9,126 nt of DNA from Clostridiaceae bacterium (lineage in GTDB: Bacteria; Bacillota; Clostridia; DSM-8532): NCBI GenBank assembly GCA_012727625.1, contig JAAYGP010000097.1, forward strand, positions 1 through 9,126, in the 5' to 3' direction. Of the stretch, positions 1 through 6,800 are shown one piece after another; within the stretch, counting starts at the first letter, position 1, and every line of letters begins with the position of its first letter. The notes under the pieces are model-generated. The model ran no database searches, was not told where the DNA came from, and worked only from the letters and a program-made list of their open reading frames with translations. Made by a program: the position numbers and the translations under genes.

Positions 1-730
1 GCGTAGTTGCTTCAACAAAACTTGCAAATACCACTTCTCTCAGATAGAATTGCAGGGACCACATTTTATTGTCTCTTGCATATAACAGAACCTGAAACCA
101 GAAATTCCATTTTCCAAGGGCAAGAAACATACTGATGGCCGCTATCGTGGGAGCTATTACAGGAAGAACAATATTGAACAAAATTCTCATTTCACTTGCT
201 CCGTCAATGCTGCCGGAATCAAAAAGTTCTCCCGGGACAGCAAGAATCTGGCTTCTGATTACAATGACATAATAAACATTGACTACAGCCGGTAATATGT
301 ATGCAAAATAAGTATTACCAAGACCCAGATATTTAGTAATCAAAAGGTATGTCGGAATAAGGCCTCCGGAAAAATACATGGTAATAATCATATAATAAGT
401 AAAGAATTTTTTCCCGAAGAAATAGGCTTTAGACATGCCATATGCCATCATCGTTATGACAACAATTGATAAAGCAGTTCCGACAACCGTTACGAAAACG
501 GTGTTTATCAGAGATCGCTGAAAAATACCATTGGTTAATATCTTTTTGTAGGCATCCAGGTTGAAACCAACCGGGAAAAGCCCGACTTTCATGGTGGCAA
601 CTGCTATTCTATCACTGACGGACAGGCTGAAAATGTTCATAAGCGGGAGAATTATTACCGCCATTACTATCAGCATAATAAAAATATTAAAAATTTGAAA
701 TATTACTTCACCTGTGCTTTTTTTTATCAT
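1..730 (-). CDS. YtcP-like ABC sugar permease, second subunit (3' end cut by window)
   Basis: Inner-membrane permease of a carbohydrate-uptake (CUT1) ABC transporter, inferred to form a heterodimer with the permease encoded just upstream. Reading from ATG 730 gives 243 codons with no stop; the family is usually about 290-300 residues, so roughly the last 50 are outside the window. The first hydrophobic segment spans about residues 10-37, and more follow near 75-95, 110-130 and 140-160. The cytoplasmic EAA loop that docks on the ATPase is at about 168-190, with IDGAS (175-179) and FNIVLP (185-190) intact; the canonical Glu-Ala-Ala is replaced by Asp-Ser-Gly (171-173). AAGGAG at 740-745, nine bases before the ATG, supports the start. 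The upstream permease stops 16 bases before it, so the two are surely cotranscribed. Family assignment is by sequence pattern; the substrate is not determinable from this gene. Confidence 0.93.
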   Translation of the reverse strand, partial: MIKKSTGEVIFQIFNIFIMLIVMAVIILPLMNIFSLSVSDRIAVATMKVGLFPVGFNLDAYKKILTNGIFQRSLINTVFVTVVGTALSIVVITMMAYGMSKAYFFGKKFFTYYMIITMYFSGGLIPTYLLITKYLGLGNTYFAYILPAVVNVYYVIVIRSQILAVPGELFDSGSIDGASEMRILFNIVLPVIAPTIAAISMFLALGKWNFWFQVLLYARDNKMWSLQFYLREVVFASFVEATT

Positions 731-746
731 CCCATATCTCTCCTTA

Positions 747-1709
747 TCACCATAGCGACCATCCAGCGATTGCTTTTGCAAGCCGGTTTGTGGAATATAC
801 CAGAATAAAGTTTACAATTGACTGGGTAAGGCCTATGGCAGATGTAAGCGAAAAACGCGCCTGCTCTATACCAAGGCGGTATGTGTAGGTGCTTATTACA
901 TCACCGATTTCATATAAAAGCGGATTATACATAAGGAATATCTGCTCAAAACCTATGGATACCAGTGAACCTACCTGTAAAACCAACAGAACAATCGTAA
1001 TGTTTCTGATTCCGGGTAAAGTAATATGCCATGTTTGCCTTAGTCTGCCCGCACCATCTATTTTGGCGGCTTCATACAATTGTACATCAATTGATGACAG
1101 TGCAGCCAAGTAATAAACAGCACTCATTCCGAACCCTTTCCATACCCCCGTTATTACAAGTATCGGTCTGAATAAACCTGGTATTGTTAAGAAATGGATG
1201 GGTCCCATTCCAAGCACGTTTTTCAGAAATATATTAATAACCCCTGTACTCGGAGACAATATTGACGTGAAAATACCGGCTGCCACAACCCAGGATATAA
1301 AGTGGGGAAGATAGCTCACTGTCTGAACTACTTTTTTAAACTTTGTGTACCAGAGTTCATTCAGAAGCAAAGCAAATATTATCGGCACCGGGAAACCAAA
1401 TATCAGGTGGAGCAGATTTATTTCAATTGTGTTTTTCAGCACTTGCCAAAATTTTGGATCCAAAAGGAAATACTCAAAATTTTTAAACCATACCCATTCG
1501 CTTTTCTATATACCCTTAAAAGGTACGAAATTTTCAAATGCTATTACAACACCAAAAAGCGGTATGTAATTAAATACAAAGAGCAACAAAACTCCGGGAA
1601 GCAAAAGCATATATATGGGTATATCCCTGCTGGCTATAAAACCCTCGCTTTTTCTTTTCTTCCCTTTTTTATTTATATTCAAAGCAACTCCGTCCGCTTT
1701 TTTAACCAA
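747..1709 (-). pseudogene. LplB-like ABC sugar permease, first subunit, interrupted by one in-frame TAG
   Basis: First permease subunit of the same CUT1 importer. A single frame runs from TTG 1709 to TGA 747-749 (320 codons, normal for LplB-type proteins) and is broken only by TAG at 1506-1508 (codon 68). Codons 1-67 carry a basic start, the first membrane segment (about 30-58) and NYIPLFGVVIAFENF. In the same frame after the stop come KSEWVWFKNF, DPKFWQVLKNT and FGFPVPIIFALLLNE, then the EAA loop (YEAAKIDGAG ... WHITLPG, about 212-232) and the usual Ser-Leu-Trp end. Both sides are family-typical, so one substitution explains the lesion; the ancestral codon could have been TGG, TTG, TAT or CAG. 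The downstream part has no good start or ribosome site of its own: TTG 1461-1463 lacks a purine-rich leader and the product would lose the first membrane segment. It could be a true pseudogene, a suppressed amber codon or a base-call error. Confidence 0.88.
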
Positions 1710-1717
1710 CTCGGTTA

Positions 1718-1723
1718 CCTCCT
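1718..1723 (-). promoter_or_regulatory. Shine-Dalgarno AGGAGG that selects a TTG start
   Basis: AGGAGG lies eight bases upstream of TTG 1707-1709 on the minus strand. No in-frame ATG or GTG occurs between this site and the conserved first membrane segment, and an ATG just upstream (in the sequence ATGGGCAGGAGGTAA) runs at once into TAA. The permease therefore most likely starts at TTG. Confidence 0.8.
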
Positions 1724-1772
1724 GCCCATACGCAATGACTACTTTATTTTCGTCATTTTTGCCGAATTATTT

Positions 1773-1803
1773 TCATATGCCGGAGGTTTCCTCCGGCATA
1801 TGA
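1773..1803 (-). promoter_or_regulatory. Perfect 14-bp stem-loop between solute-binding protein and permease genes
   Basis: TCATATGCCGGAGG (1773-1786) is exactly complementary to CCTCCGGCATATGA (1790-1803), with a three-base loop. It sits 22 bases after the stop of the solute-binding protein gene and 63 bases before the permease start. No run of T follows the stem on the minus strand, only AAATAATTC, so a classical intrinsic terminator is unlikely. I infer an RNA-stabilising or partly attenuating 3' structure that keeps binding-protein mRNA in excess over permease mRNA, an arrangement known for malE-malF type operons. Confidence 0.75.
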
Positions 1804-1825
1804 GTTAACGCTTTTTAACACTTTA

Positions 1826-3478
1826 TTACTCTACTTTTTTCTGTGCTTCAGGCAGTTTTGCATTGAACTCATCAGTTATGAATTTGTATTTTTCAAGGAA
1901 AGCAGCGGCCTGAGCATCAAACTCTTCAAATGTGATATCCCCTCTCATCGCTTTTGCTGCCAATGTAGTAGCTTCGGCGTTGGCTTCCGCAGCTCTTGAC
2001 TGAGTATCGTCCTCGAGTACTATGAAGTATGTAAATGCGGATCTTGAGGGATATTGAGCATTAATGTCAAGAATCTTGTCATACTGTTTCCAGCACAAAT
2101 CCGAATATTCCTTGATTTCTTCCTCGGTTATGCCGGGAACCTGACTTCTGAGAGTGTTAATACCTGCCTGGAATGCTTTTTCAATATTAACTCTTGTATT
2201 TCCGCCAAACAGGAAACGATACAGATTCTTTGAGCTTCCCGAAAGTTGCATGGTACCTGAACCATCATCAACCACTTCAATCTTTTCGCCGTTTACAATA
2301 TTGTAGTCAATACCTTCAATACCCCAGGTGCACAATTCTTCTGTTTCCTTGGTAAGAAGCTGCTCAACAAACCTCTTGCAGCCTGCCAGTTCTTTTGTCT
2401 GTGAGGATATTGCAACACCTGTATTCCCGACGGCAAGCTTTCCTTCATAGACAGCACACGGGTCAACATTCGGATCGTCAACCAGAGGCCATTCCACAGG
2501 AATTGATCTTGCTTCTAGAATTCCGTTGTTTATGTAGCGTGGGAAGAATACCATAGCCATACCGAGGTTCTGTTGATTTACCAGAACTTTTCTGTTATAT
2601 CTCTTTTCATCGAAGTCAGCTCTCTTGTTTGTTATAAACTCAGGATCCATAAGACCTTCTTCAAGCATGGTCTTATATACTTTCAAAGCTTCTTTGTATA
2701 GCGGATGTTCGAACGCGTGTATAACTTTTCCAAAATGCATTTGCCAGCCAATTCCTCTTCCGGAAATTCCAAAGCAGTTAAATACAAACTCAGAGAAGTG
2801 GAAATTATCCATGGTGGTGTAAGGAATTGAATCCGGGTATTTTGCTTTCAGCGCTCTCATAGCGTCAAGCCAGCCGTCCAATGTGGTTGGAAGTTCTGTG
2901 TAACCTAAGTCCTGAAGCACATCCCATCTTACAAAGAATGAACAGTTCAGGTCACCATCCACAGGAAGTGTACGCAGACAATAAATCTTCCCGTCGTCGG
3001 CCTGGAGCTGTTTGACAAATGGAGCGTAACGTTCGTTTACTATTTTTGATTCATTGATAAAGCTTGTCAAATCCATGAACGCACCGTGCTTCCCGTCGTT
3101 GATGAGTGTGTTGACACCGCTGTAATGAACAACGTCACAAATATTTCCTGAAGACATCATCAGATTATATTTTGTTGCAATATCAGACCACGGTGGAACA
3201 ATTGCTTCTGTAATTTCAACATTTGCCTTTTCGGTTATAATATTCAGAATAGGGGTATTGGCAAAATCAAAACCGTCCGGAATGGCAATTCCTGAAGTTA
3301 CATAAAAGAGTCTTAACTTTGCCGGTTTCTCAGCTGTTGTTGTAGGAGCAGCAGTGGTAGCAGCCGCATCACTCCTGGTTGTTTGCTCGGTTTGCTGCGA
3401 TGTTGGCGGTACACAGGCTGATAAAATCATTGCAAAGGCAAGTAGCATTGTAATGACTATTACCATCTTTCTCTTCAT
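1826..3478 (-). CDS. Extracellular sugar-binding lipoprotein of a CUT1 ABC importer (LplA/YtcQ-like)
   Basis: Captures oligosaccharides outside the membrane and delivers them to the two downstream permeases. The 550-residue product has a signal peptide (residues 1-21: basic start, then a hydrophobic core) ending in a lipobox Leu-Ser-Ala-Cys, with Cys22 as the predicted lipidation site. A Thr/Ala/Pro-rich tether fills about 23-54. The mature part has the pattern of large solute-binding proteins of the LplA/YtcQ group (about 500-550 residues), for example NLMMSSGNICDVV (105-117) and FFVRWDVLQDLGYTELPTTL (181-200). The ATG follows AAGGAG with a 13-base gap, rather long but with no better start nearby. 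Stop is TAA. It is the first gene of the transporter unit, separated by terminators from the lyase gene upstream and by a stem-loop from the permease downstream. Substrate is inferred only from the neighbouring lyase: products of an acidic polysaccharide. Confidence 0.93.
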   Translation of the reverse strand: MKRKMVIVITMLLAFAMILSACVPPTSQQTEQTTRSDAAATTAAPTTTAEKPAKLRLFYVTSGIAIPDGFDFANTPILNIITEKANVEITEAIVPPWSDIATKYNLMMSSGNICDVVHYSGVNTLINDGKHGAFMDLTSFINESKIVNERYAPFVKQLQADDGKIYCLRTLPVDGDLNCSFFVRWDVLQDLGYTELPTTLDGWLDAMRALKAKYPDSIPYTTMDNFHFSEFVFNCFGISGRGIGWQMHFGKVIHAFEHPLYKEALKVYKTMLEEGLMDPEFITNKRADFDEKRYNRKVLVNQQNLGMAMVFFPRYINNGILEARSIPVEWPLVDDPNVDPCAVYEGKLAVGNTGVAISSQTKELAGCKRFVEQLLTKETEELCTWGIEGIDYNIVNGEKIEVVDDGSGTMQLSGSSKNLYRFLFGGNTRVNIEKAFQAGINTLRSQVPGITEEEIKEYSDLCWKQYDKILDINAQYPSRSAFTYFIVLEDDTQSRAAEANAEATTLAAKAMRGDITFEEFDAQAAAFLEKYKFITDEFNAKLPEAQKKVE

Positions 3479-3526
3479 AATGATTGTTTCACTCCTTTTA
3501 ATTTAAATTTTTTGTTGTTGAGCAGA

Positions 3527-3548
3527 AATACTGAACGACAACAGTATT
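3527..3548 (-). promoter_or_regulatory. Leader hairpin near the solute-binding protein start
   Basis: AATACTG (3527-3533) and CAGTATT (3542-3548) are perfect inverted repeats around an eight-base loop, ending about 50 bases before the ATG. On its own a 7-bp AT-rich stem is weak evidence; it matters because it shares CAGT/ACTG sequence with the repeat pair immediately upstream. Confidence 0.4.
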
Positions 3549-3552
3549 CAGC

Positions 3553-3598
3553 TTATCAGTACAGTGAAAATTAAATGTTATTTGGCATACACTGATAA
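3553..3598 (-). repeat. Inverted repeat TTATCAGT / ACTGATAA in the leader
   Basis: TTATCAGT at 3553-3560 and ACTGATAA at 3591-3598 are exact inverted copies separated by 30 bases. They could form the base of a leader RNA structure or bind a dimeric regulator. AraC-type activators often control this transporter class, but no regulator gene is in the window. Confidence 0.4.
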
Positions 3599-3611
3599 AG
3601 CATTTTGGTCA

Positions 3612-3629
3612 AAGATGCGCGCACATCTT
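3612..3629. promoter_or_regulatory. Near-perfect 18-bp dyad, candidate operator
   Basis: AAGATGCGCGCACATCTT pairs at 8 of 9 symmetric positions; the one mismatch is 3618/3623. The centre of symmetry is a CpG step, as in many LacI-family operators, though the arms do not match a specific operator I can name. It is notably GC-rich in an AT-rich region and overlaps the candidate -10 box, the position expected for a repressor site. It lies 134 bases upstream of the solute-binding protein start. Confidence 0.45.
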
Positions 3630-3653
3630 ATCTTTTCAATAATATTATTTCAC
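3625..3653 (-). promoter_or_regulatory. Weak candidate sigma-A promoter for the transporter operon
   Basis: On the minus strand GTGAAA (3648-3653, 4 of 6 to TTGACA) is followed after 17 bases by TAAGAT (3625-3630, 4 of 6 to TATAAT). It would give a leader of about 140 bases. A promoter is needed in this intergenic region because a terminator isolates the operon from the lyase gene, but several AT-rich alternatives exist, such as TATTAT just upstream. Confidence 0.25.
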
Positions 3654-3710
3654 TTGACATACTTAAAAACAATGCCAATAAATCATGCGGAAATATTGTT
3701 ATTGCGCTTA

Positions 3711-3740
3711 AAACCCGCTGTTTCCGGCTTTAGCGGGGTT
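3711..3740 (-). terminator. Possible second terminator hairpin behind the lyase gene
   Basis: On the minus strand AACCCCGCT and AGCGGGTT can pair as an 8-bp stem with one bulged C around a 12-base loop, followed by TTTT. It lies about 110 bases beyond the main terminator, so it may act as a backup terminator or as a structure in read-through RNA. Confidence 0.4.
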
Positions 3741-3847
3741 ATTATGATTATTCCTATATGATGATTTTGTTTGTCATTCCGCTTGCCTTTTGGTAATCTT
3801 TAATAATTTATTCAGTCTGAAATATGCTGTTACCATATAATATAAAC

Positions 3848-3881
3848 AAAAAGGGTGCCGCACAAACGGGGCACCCTTTTT
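3848..3881 (-). terminator. Strong intrinsic terminator of the lyase gene
   Basis: AAAAAGGGTGCC (3848-3859) is perfectly complementary to GGCACCCTTTTT (3870-3881) with a ten-base loop. Read on the minus strand the GC-rich stem ends in TTTTTGTTT, starting about 18 bases after the TGA stop of the lyase gene. The flanking A and T runs make it formally able to work in both directions, but no plus-strand gene needs it. Confidence 0.92.
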
Positions 3882-3899
3882 CTTATTCATTCCTCAACA

Positions 3900-6800
3900 T
3901 CAATCGGGGAAACGGTTATATATTCTGTAAATAAACATGGCTGCTTCAGCACGGGTAGTCCTGTCTTTCGGGAACAACCTGTTCTGGTTACCCACAATGA
4001 GACCTTCCTTAACCAGTGTAGCCAGGCTTTCCTCCGCATATTCAGCAATTTCATCCCGATCACTGAATTGATTCAGTATTGAGGTATTGCCTGCTTGCAA
4101 TCCTTTAAATCTTTCCAAAGCCCTGGCTGTCATCACCATCATTTCCTGACGGGATATATTTTCATAGGGGTTGAACTTGTTGTTTCCGACTCCCTTTGTA
4201 ATGCCAAGCTCTTTTGCTATACCAACTGCTTCATAGAAGTGTGTGCCCGGCAGAACATCGTCAAAATTGCCGCTGAAGTCTGCTTTCAGTTCGAGAGTTC
4301 TGACAAGGAGCAACAGGTAGTCTGCCCTGGTAATATTGGCAAACGGTGCATATTTGTCATCACCAACACCCTTTATTATTCCCTTGGATGCCAATACTTC
4401 AACAGCCTTTCTTGCCCATTCGGTTTCACCCAGGTCAGCGAATGTCTTGCGCACATATGAAACAGCGTAGTAGCTGAAGTGGGTTGTCCTGAATACCACG
4501 GTTCCGGTTTCAGGATTATACCGGCCGTTAGGTATGGAGACAACATTTCCGTTTCCATCAATGTACCAGACTACAATATGTTCAGGATCTTCAAACTCTT
4601 CAGCCGTAGGCGTGTAAGGAATTTCAACCGTAACCGGAGCGTTCTCGTTGCTCCACTCTTTCTGCTCGCCGTCGATTTCCATGGTCAGCTGTATCACGGG
4701 ACGGTTACCGATCGCTTCCGCCACTTCAGACGGCAGGCCGGACTTGTCACCCTCTCCTACTGAAATACTTACTTTTTCTTCTCCGCTTCCCTTGATATTG
4801 TCAAGCATGTTTTCAGAAATTGTTATGCTTCCGACTTCTGTTGCAAAAGTCAGGGTCCTTTCGCCGCCATCCAGTGCTGCCGCGGGTATCCTCAGGGTAT
4901 AGGTGTCTGCTTCGGGAACACTCGGCATATTTATTACAGCCTTTCCGCTTTCGCCAAAGATGTCTCCCTCAAGTGTTCCAAAATCCACTGATGCTATACC
5001 TTTATCCGCATCCACTTCGACAGTCAGTGAAGCTACCGTAGTACCGGTTTCTGAAATGTCTGCCTGGTAAGCAGGGGTCGGAGTTGGTGTAGGTGTAGGC
5101 GTCGGTGTCGGTGTCACAACCGGTGTTGTGGGCTCTGCTGGAGGAGTGACGACATCATCATCGTCATCGTCATCATCATCGGATCCGACATATCTGAATT
5201 CAGCTTTTATTACAGTATCGCTCGCAGGCATTGTGAACGTTGTTGAGGCGCTGTAAGGATTAGCAAAGGTTATGCCGTTCGTGGATGTCCACCTGCTGAA
5301 TACGTATCCTGCATATGCCTCTGCTCTTATGCTGATGGTTGCGTTTTCCTCATACTCTCCGCTGCTGCCTGATATAATCTTACCACCTGTTCCGGCTGTA
5401 ATTGTAAGGTTATATTTCTTAGGCCGAGGAGCGTCCTCAAGGGTAAACGCAACTATATAGGTCTGTTTTGTGCCATCCTCGGCGGTCACCACAATTATAG
5501 CATTGCCCGGAAGCGCATCGGCTTGTGTTATGCTTACCACAGCTTTCGGATCGTTTGTCACAGCATCCACAACAGGTGCTGTTGTAGCATCATACGGCAG
5601 TATAACTTCATACGATGTCTTATCAGGCTCAAAACCGTCTATTGTTAATCCGTCGATTGTCAGATCAGCAAGTGTAGCATCATTACCCGGAATATAGTCT
5701 CTTACTGCATAAACTGACAAAGTGACAGTATCCTGTGTGTTGAATACAATGTCAAAATCCACGGTATTTCCATTTGACAACTCTAAATCCAAAATAAAGT
5801 CTTTGTTTATTGTAAGTATGTCTCCGGCAACAGTATAGTCAGTATCAACCTCCAGGCTGACTGTGCTGTTATAAACCACATCGGTTACAGATTCTGCCCT
5901 GTGCCAGTCTATTCTCGTGCTGACGTCAGCAGGATTGTCAAGATCAAAGGTTACAGTACGAGGGCTTATAACAGGCGGTATGTCATCAACAACAACAATT
6001 TCAGTTTCTCTATAAACACCCGAACCATCCAGTGCTGTGGCTCTTACAATTACTTTCCCTGCTGCAGCAGGCATCAGGACTCCGTTTTTATCAATGCTTG
6101 CATCTCCGCTTGCAATGCTCCAGGAAACATCTTTAATCTCTGCATCTGCCGGCTCAACCTCAGCTACCATCTGCAAAGGAGTTCCAACAAAAGTCCTGGT
6201 TTTTCCTGCAATACCCGTCACATTTATTCCTGTAATCAATGTATCAGGTCCCGATGTATTGGCAAGTGGTATGTAGAATCTGTTGTCTTCGGCTATTCTG
6301 AAATTAAAGCCCTGGCTGAGATCAGTATTGTCATTATAGCTCCTTATGAAAGACGTGGTTCCTACATCAAAGGTCACATCATTTTCATCTTCGGATACTA
6401 TACCATTAATTCTGCATACTTCGGTCTGTCCACCATCGTTTAATATGTAAACATACTTGCCGATAAGCTTCCTGGCATCGTACGGAGTATCAAGGCGTAC
6501 TGTCAGCTGGTTCTGTTTCGCAAGATCCTTTGTAAACCCGGTTACGGTGCCGCCTATTTCTCCTTTATCAAACTGTTTGCCACCGATCAATGTCCCGCCA
6601 TTTACATAGCGTGTAGCAACCTTTCCGTCAGTTACGCTGAATACGCCAAGTATTCCCCTGAAGCTGATTTTACCGTCAATTACATAGGTCTGGGTGTTGT
6701 CAAGAGTACTTATAATATAGTCAACACGGCCGCTGTTCAGGGTAACTTTCACTGCTCTTGCCTCCATATCGGAGACCTTAGCGCCGTTTTTGGTTACCAC

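Larger units (their letters stand above)
3479..3899. other. Intergenic region between lyase gene and transporter operon
   Basis: This 421-base AT-rich stretch has no credible gene on either strand. It carries, in transcription order on the minus strand, a strong terminator, a weaker second hairpin, a candidate promoter overlapping an 18-bp dyad, and a leader with inverted repeats ending in the ribosome site of the solute-binding protein gene. I recognise no known riboswitch. Confidence 0.8.

Noticed and set aside
747..1463. C-terminal permease part as an independent gene from TTG 1463
   Set aside because: No ribosome site precedes it, the family-conserved first membrane segment lies upstream in the same frame, and the codons between TAG and this TTG encode conserved permease sequence.
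1302..1808. Plus-strand open frame of 168 codons
   Set aside because: It lies antisense to the permease and its spacer, crosses the stem-loop, has no ribosome site and an unnatural composition; the minus-strand frame shows clear permease motifs.
3479..3640. Riboswitch in the leader of the transporter operon
   Set aside because: Inverted repeats are present but I can match none of the known riboswitch cores, and no terminator directly precedes the ribosome site.
3654..3683. Plus-strand TTGACA with a poor -10 (AATAAA/ATAAAT) 17-18 bases on
   Set aside because: The -35 is perfect but the -10 is weak and no plus-strand gene follows, only the terminator and the antisense of the lyase.
3564..3761. 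Plus-strand 65-codon frame in the intergenic region
   Set aside because: It begins with GTG inside the leader repeats, has no Shine-Dalgarno sequence and no recognisable pattern, and runs across the dyad and second hairpin.
5073..5180. Tandem repeats as a CRISPR-like or phase-variable element
   Set aside because: The repeats are in-frame codons for Thr-Pro and Asp with degenerate third bases, so they are a protein linker; length changes in multiples of three would not switch expression.
5901..6443. Plus-strand open frame of 180 codons
   Set aside because: It is antisense to the BIG2/CBM_X2 part of the lyase and rich in Cys, Ser and Tyr in a manner typical of a shadow frame.
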